Assembly: GCA_038322235.1 (NCBI GenBank)
Contig: JBBQFQ010000009.1
Coordinates: forward strand, 1 to 64,000
Length of the DNA stretch: 64,000 bases
Direction: 5' to 3'
Source of the DNA: SZAS-18 sp038322235
GTDB taxonomy: Bacteria > Verrucomicrobiota > Verrucomicrobiia > Chthoniobacterales > SZAS-18
Both the position numbers and the translations under genes were made by a program. The notes beneath the pieces are model-generated. The model was not told the origin of the DNA. It searched no databases and worked only from the letters and a program-made list of their open reading frames with translations. Shown here in pieces: positions 50,286 through 57,953 of the stretch (positions are counted from its first letter, which is position 1; every line of letters starts with the position of its first letter).

Positions 50286-53200
50286 ATGAAGGCGCTTGCC
50301 CTCGGCGTGTGGATCCTCGCGTTTGGTGGGGCGACCCTCGCATCCGCGCAAACCACCTGGACCGCCCGCGCGAGTCAGTCACCCGGCTCGCTCTTTGGCG
50401 TGACCTACGGCGGTGGGCTTTTCGTCGCGGTCGGCAGCAGCGGCAGCATCGTGACCTCGCCTGACGGCGTCACGTGGACGGTGCGCACGAGCAATACCGC
50501 CAACGATCTCCGCGGAGTCGCCTACGGACCCGGCGGATTCGTCGCTACGAAGCTCAACATCAACACCCCCTACCTCACCTCGCCCGACACCATCACGTGG
50601 ACCCCGCGCGGCGCCGTGTATCCGGATAACTCCGCCGCGATCACGGCGAGTTACGATTGCATCGCCTCCAGCGGATCGCGTTTCGTCGCCTGCGGGGCCA
50701 ATGCGAACAACGTCACCATCTCGACCGATGGGACGACGTTTCGCATTCCGGTGACCTCGAACATTCTCCAGGTCCCCGGCTATCCGGGAAACATCCTGGG
50801 ACTTACCTACGGCTCGTCGAAGTTCATCGGCTGCGGGGCCAGCGGTCGCATCGCCACCACTGCGGACGGCACTTCCTGGACGGTCGTCGTCAACACCGGC
50901 GACACGAATGACAACCTGCGCGGCGTGGCCGCGGATACCGGCAGTACCGTCGTGGCCGTGGGCGATTCACGGGTCTTCCGTTCGACGGACGGCGGCGCTT
51001 CCTTCGCCCCCGCCACCAATCCGACTTCGCCCGCCGGGCACGTCGCCGCGTTTACCGCGGTCTCCTTCGGCGCGGGGTTCTTCGTCGCGGTGGAGACGCA
51101 GGGAGACATCTACTCGTCTCCCGACGGCCTGACGTGGACGCACCGAGGGAACTTCTCGCGCGGCAACGACGGCTTCCAGGGCGTGGTCCTCGGTGGGAGC
51201 ACGCAAGCACCGCGCTACGCCGCCGTCGGCCGCGCGCTGCCGGCAGCCTCGCTAAATGCGCTGCTCTACACCTCGGACGGCCCGCCGCCGCCGACGCCCA
51301 CGCCCACCGCGACACCGACCGCCACGCCTACCCCCACGCCGACCGTCACCCCGACCTCAACGCCCAGTCCGACGCCGACGATTACCCCGCTGCCATCTCT
51401 CACGCCGACGCCGACCGCCACTCCGACGATCACGCCGACGCCGACGGCCGGACCCACCGCCACGCCCACCCGCACGCCAACGCCCTCGCCGACCGGCACC
51501 CCGATTCCCACCGTCACCCCGACGCCCACCGCCACCCAGGGACCCACGCCGACTCCCACCGCCACGCCCACGCCGCCCACCTACACGATTCAGGCCAGCT
51601 TCATCGGGCGGCCCTACGCCATCAATGCCTCGGGGCAGGCGGCGGGCGACGGTTCCTTCAACGGTCAGCAGCACGCCTTCCTCTACAGCAACGGCTCCCT
51701 CATTGATCTCGGGCCGACGATGGCAGGCGTCGGCGGGACCGCCTATGCGCTGAATGCGAGCGCGCGCGTCGGCGGCATCACGGTCCGGGCGAATCCGAAT
51801 CCGCAATTCTTCGCCGCCCTCTTCAACGGCGATGGCACCGTCACCGATCCCACGGCTGGCGTGCCGAATGTCTCAAACAGCTTCGTGCAGGGCATCAACG
51901 ACTCGGGCATCGCGACGGGCTATTATCTCCAAAGCTCCGGCATCAATTTCGTTCCCCATCCCTTCCGCTACTCCGGCACCACGCTCACGGATCTCAGCTC
52001 GCAGATCCCGCTGACCAACGCCTACTCCGTGGGCATCAATAACGCCGGCACCATCGTCGGGTCCGGCTTCTCCAGCACGGCCAACACCACGGTCGGCTTC
52101 ACGCTGACGGCGGGCGGTGTCGCCACCCTCATCCCGACGGTGGGTGGCGGCATCTCGAATGCGTTGGCCATCAGCCCAAGTGGCGTGGTCACCGGAAACT
52201 CGTTCTACACCCCGGCCGGATTCAACGGCCCGGTGTATCGCGCCTTCGTTTCCGACGGCTCGACGGTGAGAGACATCGACTCACTCAACTCCGTGCAGAG
52301 CGCCGGACGCTCGATCAACTCGCGCGGCGACATCGTGGGCGATTACGCGCCGCAGTTCGGTAACCTCAAGGCCTTCCTCTACACCGGCGGCCGCATGCAG
52401 GATCTGAAGTCGTTGCTCGACAGCACCGGCACCGGCTGGGAGCTGATTTCCGCGGTCGGCATCAACGACAGCGGCCAGATCGCCGGGTATGGGAATCTCA
52501 ACGGAGCGGGCCGCGGCTTCATCGCCGGCCCGGTCTCGACTGCAGCGAAGATCATCAACGTCTCGACGCGCCTCGCCACCGGCACGGGCGACAATGTGCT
52601 CATCGCGGGAATCGCCATCCGCGGCGGCCCGAAGAAGGTCATCGTCCGCGGCATCGGCCCTGATCTCGCCAACCGCGGCGTGCCGAACGTCCTCGCCGAT
52701 CCCACGCTCGATCTCGTCGGTCCGAACGGTCTCATCGCCACGAACAACAACTGGCAGGACGTTCCCGCCCAAGCCGCCCAGATTTCCGCGATTGGCCTCG
52801 CTCCCGCGTTTCCGCTCGAGAGCGCGATCATCGCGACGCTTCCGGAGGGCAACTACACCGCTATCCTCCGCGGGGTGAACAACGGCACCGGCAATTGTCT
52901 GGTCGAAGCCTACGACGTCGATCAAGCCGGGGCCGCCAAGCTCATCAACATCGCCACGCGCGGTCCCGTGGGCACGGGAGATAATGTCATGATCGCTGGC
53001 TTTGTGATCGCCGGAGGCCAGCCTAAGCGCGTCGCCGTCCGCGCCATCGGACCGAGCCTCTCCGCCGCCGGCGTGCCGAATGTCCTCATCGATCCGCAGC
53101 TGGCGCTCTTCGGCGGCAGCGGGCAGATCGCCACCAATGACAACTGGCAGTCAGCGCAGGCGGCCGATCTGATCGCCGTCGGACTGGCTCCCACCGATCC

Positions 53201-53312
53201 GAGGGAATCCGCCCTGATCGTCACTCTCCAGCCCGGGGCTTACACCGCCATCGTCAGCGGCGTCGGTGGAACCACTGGTAACGCCCTCGTCGAAGTCTAC
53301 GAACTGCCGTAG
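50286..53312 (+). CDS. Modular secreted protein: BNR-like propeller, Pro/Thr linker, HAF repeats, paired C-terminal domains
   Basis: Starting at ATG 50286 (MKALALGVWILAFGGATLAS) this 1,008-residue protein has a signal peptide ending at ASAQ. The in-frame start at 49821 would include RAYT antisense and repeat sequence and is rejected. Residues about 23-330 have BNR/sialidase-like repeats (VAVGSSGSIVTSPDGVTWT, SPDTITWTP, STDGTTFR, SPDGLTWTHRG). A ~100-residue Pro/Thr linker (residues about 333-435) follows. Residues ~436-750 are HAF-type repeats (AINASGQAAGDGSFNGQQHA, GINNAGTIVGSGF, INSRGDIVGDY). Two copies of a ~125-residue C-terminal domain end the protein (INVSTRLATGTGDNVLIAG, INIATRGPVGTGDNVMIAG). 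This last domain is common in Verrucomicrobiota exoproteins. No anchor is seen. Function probably adhesive or carbohydrate-binding. Confidence 0.82.
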   Translation: MKALALGVWILAFGGATLASAQTTWTARASQSPGSLFGVTYGGGLFVAVGSSGSIVTSPDGVTWTVRTSNTANDLRGVAYGPGGFVATKLNINTPYLTSPDTITWTPRGAVYPDNSAAITASYDCIASSGSRFVACGANANNVTISTDGTTFRIPVTSNILQVPGYPGNILGLTYGSSKFIGCGASGRIATTADGTSWTVVVNTGDTNDNLRGVAADTGSTVVAVGDSRVFRSTDGGASFAPATNPTSPAGHVAAFTAVSFGAGFFVAVETQGDIYSSPDGLTWTHRGNFSRGNDGFQGVVLGGSTQAPRYAAVGRALPAASLNALLYTSDGPPPPTPTPTATPTATPTPTPTVTPTSTPSPTPTITPLPSLTPTPTATPTITPTPTAGPTATPTRTPTPSPTGTPIPTVTPTPTATQGPTPTPTATPTPPTYTIQASFIGRPYAINASGQAAGDGSFNGQQHAFLYSNGSLIDLGPTMAGVGGTAYALNASARVGGITVRANPNPQFFAALFNGDGTVTDPTAGVPNVSNSFVQGINDSGIATGYYLQSSGINFVPHPFRYSGTTLTDLSSQIPLTNAYSVGINNAGTIVGSGFSSTANTTVGFTLTAGGVATLIPTVGGGISNALAISPSGVVTGNSFYTPAGFNGPVYRAFVSDGSTVRDIDSLNSVQSAGRSINSRGDIVGDYAPQFGNLKAFLYTGGRMQDLKSLLDSTGTGWELISAVGINDSGQIAGYGNLNGAGRGFIAGPVSTAAKIINVSTRLATGTGDNVLIAGIAIRGGPKKVIVRGIGPDLANRGVPNVLADPTLDLVGPNGLIATNNNWQDVPAQAAQISAIGLAPAFPLESAIIATLPEGNYTAILRGVNNGTGNCLVEAYDVDQAGAAKLINIATRGPVGTGDNVMIAGFVIAGGQPKRVAVRAIGPSLSAAGVPNVLIDPQLALFGGSGQIATNDNWQSAQAADLIAVGLAPTDPRESALIVTLQPGAYTAIVSGVGGTTGNALVEVYELP

Positions 53313-53477
53313 CGGGCGCGGCGGGGAGCTGATCTGCATCCTCGCGGGAACGGGGGGGAACGCCTCCAATAGGCAGCCATCTTCACGCCGCGAAATCGCC
53401 GAAAGCTGCGCGAGGACCGTCGCATCGAGCGCGTTGTCGTCATCTCCCCAGGTCGGGCCAACTCGCAACAAACAAAA

Positions 53478-53503
53478 GAGCGGGCTCGTTACCGAGCCCG
53501 CTC
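53478..53503. terminator. Bidirectional terminator between convergent genes
   Basis: A perfect 11-bp stem GAGCGGGCTCG-TTAC-CGAGCCCGCTC is flanked by A-rich sequence on the left (AAACAAAA) and a short A/T stretch on the right (CCTAAAA). It lies between the 3' ends of the modular exoprotein (+) and the PEP-CTERM gene (-) and probably terminates both. Confidence 0.8.
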
Positions 53504-53527
53504 CCTAAAACCTCTAAATCGAAAATT

Positions 53528-54268
53528 TCAGCGCGCTCCGACTGTCCGCCGCCAGAAGAAAAGGAATCCCGTAATCGCGAGTGCGAAAACACCAGCGAAG
53601 TAAGTCTGCGGCTCCGGAACAGCTACCACGACATTGTCGAGCGTCGGACTCAGAACGCCGCCATCAGACTGACCGAAGATGAGATAGAGCGGTACCCCCG
53701 GTCCCTGACCAGCAAAGCCTGGCCCGAAAGTACTTCGAAAGGCGCCCAAGTCGGTGTTCGTCAGGTCAACGCTTGACTGCGCAACGATGGTGCCGGGGCC
53801 AAGATTTGCGGGATTCGGATCGGTCGTCAAATAAACTTGCAAGGATGCAGGGGAGAACGTTCCTCCCGACGAAAGAGGCTGGAGGCCCACGTCGAATGAG
53901 ATCGAATAGCTCTGCGCGGCAGTGGTCAGGAACGAGCTGCTGACGAGATAATTTGTAACGGTGCCATCGCCGTTGAACATCACGGCATTTGCGCCGTTGC
54001 TCGCCGTGGGCGCGTTTAGCGGGGCGAAGCCGGGGGCACGATAAAGGAGGACCCCATCGGTTTGGGTCGGCGTTCCGACCAGGACATTGGTCCACCCAAC
54101 GATGCTCGAACTCGGCGCGAGGTCGTTAAAACCGGCGTATGGGCTGCTGAACGCTCCAGCTACGGTGGTTTCAAAACTTGGATTCGTCAGGATATTCTGT
54201 GCCCCCACCGACTGCAGCGCCAGCGCCACACCCGCAGCGACCATTAAACCCGTCGATGAAAATTTCAT
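53528..54268 (-). CDS. PEP-CTERM sorting-domain exoprotein
   Basis: This 246-residue protein has a signal peptide (MKFSSTGLMVAAGVALALQS) and a C-terminal PEP-CTERM signal: VPEPQTYFAGVFALAITGFL followed by a basic FFWRRTVGAR tail. Such proteins are cut and exported by an exosortase, usually tied to exopolysaccharide. The body is a beta-rich domain (LTNPSFETTVAG, SSSIVGWTN, YSISFDVGLQPL, LDNVVVAVPEP), resembling the secreted DUF642/CBM-like NPSFE family. No exosortase gene is in the window. The terminator at 53478-53503 lies just downstream. Confidence 0.9.
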   Translation of the reverse strand: MKFSSTGLMVAAGVALALQSVGAQNILTNPSFETTVAGAFSSPYAGFNDLAPSSSIVGWTNVLVGTPTQTDGVLLYRAPGFAPLNAPTASNGANAVMFNGDGTVTNYLVSSSFLTTAAQSYSISFDVGLQPLSSGGTFSPASLQVYLTTDPNPANLGPGTIVAQSSVDLTNTDLGAFRSTFGPGFAGQGPGVPLYLIFGQSDGGVLSPTLDNVVVAVPEPQTYFAGVFALAITGFLFFWRRTVGAR

Positions 54269-54358
54269 ATCGGTGGAGACTTATCGACGCTTCGACGGCG
54301 GCGCAAGCAGATCTTCCGCTGTTTTTTACGGTTAGATCGCGATCCGATCCGCGCGCGG

Positions 54359-54703
54359 TTACAAGGCGCTCCCCGTTCCGCAGCATTTCTTAAACTTTTT
54401 CCGGCTGCCGCAGGGGCAGGGGTCATTCCGCCCGATCTTTGGGCCGCGGGACGCCGGGCGCTGAGCGCACCCGTCGACGCCACAGGGGCAGGATTCGTCC
54501 CGCACCGCCACCGGCGAAAGGCGCATCGCGGGGAGCCGCGGCAGACCGCCGGGGCCGATGCTCCCGTCGTGGCGCTCGGTCGACGCGCTCACGATGTCGG
54601 CGGGCGCATTTGCATTCGTTGGTCGCGCCGGGAGCGGGGGAACATCGAACTTGAAGGCCGGCATTCGGGAGGATGGCTTAACAATGGGCGATTTCGAGCG
54701 CAA
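54359..54703 (-). CDS. Small SEC-C zinc-finger protein
   Basis: This 114-residue protein ends with the SEC-C signature GRNDPCPCGSRKKFKKCCG, the zinc-binding C-x-C-x8-C-C/H motif also found at the SecA C-terminus. A second Cys cluster, DESCPCGVDGCAQRP, precedes it and may bind another zinc. The N-terminal half is Pro/Ala-rich. The start is uncertain: ATG 54664 (MPAFKFDVPPLPAR) is an alternative. SEC-C domains in small proteins are thought to mediate protein or nucleic-acid contacts; no partner is evident. It stands beside a zone of gene remnants. Confidence 0.6.
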   Translation of the reverse strand: MRSKSPIVKPSSRMPAFKFDVPPLPARPTNANAPADIVSASTERHDGSIGPGGLPRLPAMRLSPVAVRDESCPCGVDGCAQRPASRGPKIGRNDPCPCGSRKKFKKCCGTGSAL

Positions 54704-54714
54704 CGAATCTGCTT

Positions 54715-54958
54715 CTAAAATATTGGACGACGCGGTTCAATCCCCTTTGCCGCGTGACCGCGTGATCGCGCGATCGGCGCGCGCAGGACGCCGCTGCCTT
54801 CGCCCAGGAGCTTCTGCGCCAGCTTGGCGGCCGGTTCGGCGACGCCCGCTTCGCGCGCGAACGTCGGCCACTGATCGAGGGCGCCCCGGATCCGCTCGAG
54901 AATCATCGGCCAGGCGGCCGACGCGGCGCTCGTCCCGATAGAAAACGTCGAGAGTCAC
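54715..54958 (-). pseudogene. hipA-like toxin-kinase remnant with an internal deletion
   Basis: The minus strand starts at GTG 54958 with TLDVFYRDERRVGRLADD, which matches the N-terminal strand of HipA-type kinases (L-x-V-x-x-x-x-x-x-V-G-x-L). After about 19 residues the frame shifts, and a second frame reads MILERIRGALDQWPTFAREA, then AEPAAKLAQKLL, which resembles the C-terminal helix of HipA. The ~350-residue catalytic middle is missing. The most economical reading is a hipA gene with a large internal deletion and frameshift. The family match rests on two short stretches, so it is tentative. Confidence 0.45.
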
Positions 54959-55248
54959 GGGAGCGCGGGGGTTTTGCGCCGCCGCGCCCGCTTCCAGCGA
55001 TTCTCCGGTCGGTAAAAATAGAACCAGCTTTTCCCCTCGTCGCCCCCGATCCCGCTCCAGTCCTCGACGATCGCCGCGCCCTGCAGCGTGGCCTCGATTC
55101 GATTCCGTCCCGCCGGCGAGCCGTCCGCGGCGTTCGTCACGACCCAGTGACCGAGCCAGAAATCAAGTCGATGATCGGGCGTCGCCCCGCGCGCGCGAGC
55201 GGCGAACAGCAAGGGGAAGACCGCCGCCAGCCAGAAAATCCGAAGCAT
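54955..55248 (-). pseudogene. Truncated secreted DUF1579-like protein gene
   Basis: Starting at ATG 55248 (MLRIFWLAAVFPLLFAARAR) there is a signal peptide, then HRLDFWLGHWVVTNAADG, NRIEATLQGAAIVEDWSG and GKSWFYFYRPENRWK. This matches the first half of the DUF1579-like/'heme-binding barrel' type exoproteins with their D-F-W-x-G-x-W start. The frame then breaks off into RARRRKTPALP at a point that touches the hipA remnant, so the second half is lost. Expected family length is about 160-170 residues; here about 97 remain. It is probably a deletion relic and not a functional gene. Confidence 0.5.
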
Positions 55249-55457
55249 GCGGGAGAACCTGCACGATCGCGCCGCGTCGACCCGGAACATTGTGACGAAC
55301 GGGCCGGCCCGCGTGACAAACGACTGCCAGATACGTAGATGCGCACGCGCTCGCGGCTCAAGCACGGCCGGCACATCGATCGCGCCCGCGGACGAACACG
55401 CGATCCGACGCATCAGCCTCGAGCGACGGCACGCCGCGTGCGCAACGATCTCAGGGG

Positions 55458-57023
55458 TCAAACGCTCTTCACCCAGATTTCCACGCGGCGATTCCGCTCG
55501 CGGCCGTCGGCCGACTCGTTGCTCGCGACCGGATTCTCCGAGCCGAAGCCGCGCACGCCCTGAACGGGAAGGCCGCGCAGTTGGAGAAGTTTGGCCACCG
55601 CCCGCGCGCGTTCCTCGCTGACCCGCAGGTTCACATCGACCGCTCCCTTGTCATCGCTGAAACCGAGCAGAACGAGTTTTTTCGTGCGCATCGACGGGGT
55701 CGAAAATAGCGCCGTCAGGCGATCGAGGTCCGTGACCGCCTTGTTATCGATTTCGGTCGCGCCCGTGCGGAAGCGAATGTTGAGCGTCACGCGCTCACCG
55801 CCGACCGTCAGGCGTTCGTATTCGGACTGCGGGCGCGCTGTCGCCCCGGGCGCGGTGGGCACCTGCCCTTCCGCGAGGCGGGTGGATGACAGGATCTGGG
55901 CCATCTGGTCAATGAATCCGTCGCGGGCGACGAGCTTCTGGGCGTCGTCTCCCCGAACGTAGCGGATGAACTTCACGGCGAGAGGATTCGAAGGCGCCGC
56001 GGCGGTGTAGAGGTAGAGCCGGCGGGAGAGCGGATAGTCTTCCGTGCGCACGGTGAACGGCGTGGGGAGGAGGGCGGCCCCGCCGTCCGACACCGCGACC
56101 GCCCGGGTGCTCCGGACGAAAGGCAGTCCGGCAAATCCAATCGCGGTGGGATCGGAGGCCACGGCGTCCGACAGCGCCCGGCTGTCCTCGTACCGCCGCG
56201 CTTCGGGCGCCAGCTTGGCGTCGCCCAGAACGAGCGACTTGAAGGTGTCCCAGGTGCCTGATTTATCGTCGCGGGCGTAGATGTTGACCCGACCGGAGGC
56301 GCCGGGATACACCTCGCTCCAGTCACTGATCTTTCCCGAAAAGATGTCGCGAATCTGCGCCTTGGTCAGCGTGGTGACAGGCAGGCCCGTGTTCACGAAG
56401 ATGGCCAGCCCATCGAGCGCGATAACGTGCTCGCAGGACGGAGAGGTGAGGTCCCCGAGGCGGGAGAGGCGTGTCACCTCCCCCTCCTTGGCGCGCCGGG
56501 AGGACATGCCGATGTCACAGAGGCCCTTCTCCAGGCCATCGAATGCCGTGGTCGAACCCCGGGCCTCCACTTCGATAGCGACGTATGAATCGGAACCGGC
56601 GGGAGTGCCGATCACCGAGTAAACGTCCGCGTCCGCGGTGCGCACGCGCTGGATGTTTTTCCAGCCCTCCTCTCCGAGAAAGCCCTGGAGCAGGTTGGCC
56701 ATCAAATCCGCGCCGATGGTGTTCGATCCGCTCAATCGGAGCGCGGTGACCTTTGCTTTTGGCGGCTCGCCATTGTTCTCCTGATTCTGGGCGCTCAGCG
56801 GGGAGGCGGCGAGCACGGCGAGGGCAAGCGTGATGGCGCGGGCGGTGGTTCCCGCGGAGGCGGGGGCAGGTTGTCCGAGACGTGCGACCAGCCGGCCCTC
56901 GGGTGTGAGCCAGAGTGATCCGAAACGCGCCAGCGTGCGGCGCCGCAACGCGGCAAGGCGAGTGGCCATCCCCGAGGGGAGGGAGGGGCTGATTCCAAGG
57001 ATACGGAAGGAGGTGGAACTCAT
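55458..57023 (-). CDS. PstS-like substrate-binding domain fused to an OmpA domain
   Basis: Starting at ATG 57023 (MSSTSFRILGISPSLPSGMA; ATG 56969 is an alternative) this ~521-residue protein has a hydrophobic export segment further in (AITLALAVLAASPLSA). The central ~330 residues are a PstS/PBP-like 2 phosphate-binding domain: RLSGSNTIGADLMANLLQG, ARGSTTAFDGLEKGLCDIGM, GLAIFVNTGLPVTTLTKAQI, ARDDKSGTWDTFKSL. The C-terminal ~110 residues are an OmpA domain (LNIRFRTGATEIDNKAVTDL, VLLGFSDDKGAVDVNLRVSE, NRRVEIWVKSV). The phosphate-binding fold would thus be tied to peptidoglycan instead of feeding a Pst permease; no Pst genes are adjacent. Such fusions exist but their role is not established. Confidence 0.85.
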   Translation of the reverse strand: MSSTSFRILGISPSLPSGMATRLAALRRRTLARFGSLWLTPEGRLVARLGQPAPASAGTTARAITLALAVLAASPLSAQNQENNGEPPKAKVTALRLSGSNTIGADLMANLLQGFLGEEGWKNIQRVRTADADVYSVIGTPAGSDSYVAIEVEARGSTTAFDGLEKGLCDIGMSSRRAKEGEVTRLSRLGDLTSPSCEHVIALDGLAIFVNTGLPVTTLTKAQIRDIFSGKISDWSEVYPGASGRVNIYARDDKSGTWDTFKSLVLGDAKLAPEARRYEDSRALSDAVASDPTAIGFAGLPFVRSTRAVAVSDGGAALLPTPFTVRTEDYPLSRRLYLYTAAAPSNPLAVKFIRYVRGDDAQKLVARDGFIDQMAQILSSTRLAEGQVPTAPGATARPQSEYERLTVGGERVTLNIRFRTGATEIDNKAVTDLDRLTALFSTPSMRTKKLVLLGFSDDKGAVDVNLRVSEERARAVAKLLQLRGLPVQGVRGFGSENPVASNESADGRERNRRVEIWVKSV

Positions 57024-57215
57024 AGCGGCGGGATAGTCGCCGCCCCGTCTCGAACCGCCACCGGTGGAGCGTGAAACGATTGTCACCGGTGCCGCACTGG
57101 TCTTGCTCTTTCCTCCTCGGAAAGCGCTCCACAACGAGCTGTCGGTGGGGTTCGCGCGCAGACTCGCTCGACGCCCGGCAACCGTTCAGCCCGCCCGGGG
57201 GGCCAACCGCAATAG
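57024..57215. other. Intergenic region
   Basis: The ~190 bp between the substrate-binding gene and the decayed WYL locus show no gene or clear motif. The promoter of the substrate-binding gene should be here. Confidence 0.4.
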
Positions 57216-57250
57216 CCAAACGGCGGGTGCCCTTTCGAGCACCCGCCGGT
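57216..57250. terminator. Duplicate of the 61.05-kb terminator hairpin
   Basis: CCAAACGGCGGGTGCCCTTT and the following CGAGCACCCGCC form a perfect 9-bp stem with an 8-nt loop. The sequence CCAAACGG...CACCCGCCG is identical to that at 61053-61085. Here it is joined directly to a fragment of the WYL gene, so it is part of a decayed copy of that locus. Confidence 0.75.
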
Positions 57251-57259
57251 TCACGAGCC

Positions 57260-57438
57260 ACAGATCCAACCGAGCCAATGGGTGGTGGAGTTGCCGGACG
57301 GCACGGTGGAACTGGGTCTGCGCGTGGCCGTGACGATGGACTTGAGGCTGATCGTCCGGAAATCGAGTCCGGATGCGCGCGTGCTCCTGCCGGTGGCGCT
57401 GCGGGATCAAGTCCGCGCGGACGCCCGGTTCGCAGAGT
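57260..57438 (+). pseudogene. 3' fragment of a WYL-regulator gene (decayed copy)
   Basis: This stretch encodes QWVVELPDGTVELGLRVAVT, then MDLRLIVRKSSPDARVLL and PVALRDQVRADARFAE followed by a stop. It matches the last ~60 residues of the intact WYL regulator (61906-63021), with an earlier stop (four codons after the conserved ALRDQV stretch). The homology begins abruptly at 57260, directly after a copy of the 61-kb terminator, and runs past the stop to about 57545 including part of the downstream GGAGTGCG repeat. The 1.7 kb that separate the two parts in the intact locus are missing, so this is a deletion relic. Confidence 0.85.
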
Positions 57439-57494
57439 AGGTGCGCGGATGGAAAAAGGAGGAACCGTGAGGAGATTTTCACCGGAGCGCCATC

Positions 57495-57545
57495 ATTTGG
57501 AGTGCGACCTTCTGCCGCATTCGTGGGCGAAGATGGGCTCTCGCT
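57495..57545. repeat. Partial GGAGTGCG element, copy C
   Basis: TTTGGAGTGCGACCTTCTGC and the following CCGCATTCGTGGGCGAAGAT resemble the left end of the elements at 33.09 and 63.05 kb, but the first hairpin is broken (GCGA-CCTT-CTGCCGC) and no second hairpin follows. It belongs to the decayed copy of the WYL locus. Confidence 0.6.
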
Positions 57546-57953
57546 AACCAAAGGTCCGCAGTTTCTTGAGCGGGGAAGATTTTTTTCCGGAGTAGCGGGT
57601 GCGAAGGGGAGCGGGCGCATCTGCCCGTCTCCGCGACAGGTAGCGTCCGATCGTGGACATCGAGCTCTCGTCGATCACACTCCGCGTTCAAGGTAGTCCG
57701 GCCGTGCTACGTCTCAAGGTCGCTGCCTCGCCAAGCGCCGGCGCCGAGGAGGTACGGACGAGCGCGGCCTGTTCGAAGGGCGGCTTCGTGCCGGTGCGAT
57801 GCCCGTGATAGGCGCGCTCGATGGCCCCGCGGATTGCGCACAGAGGGGCAAAATCCCCGCTGCAAGGCTGCACTGGACCCGGAGTAGGAGCAGCAGCGCT
57901 GCGCTGGCGGCAAGCTTATTCATCCATCATGCTTGTTCTTTCAGCCGTTCCGC
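57546..57953. other. Non-coding stretch after the decayed WYL locus
   Basis: These ~400 bp have no supported gene. A minus-strand frame at 57714-57923 begins with a signal-peptide-like start (MNKLAASAALLLLLRV) but continues into Arg/Pro-rich sequence with no domain, so it may be a remnant or chance. The segment TACGTCTCAAGGTCGCTGCC near 57710 has the look of dispersed repeat sequence, but no second copy is in the window. Confidence 0.4.

Noticed and set aside
51286..51590. Tandem repeat element in the Pro/Thr-coding region
   Set aside because: The repeats are codons of a Pro/Thr linker inside an intact gene, not a mobile or regulatory element.
57714..57923. Small minus-strand frame with a signal-peptide-like start (MNKLAASAALLLLLRV)
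   Set aside because: The remainder is Arg/Pro-rich without a domain and probably out of frame; kept only as a possible remnant.
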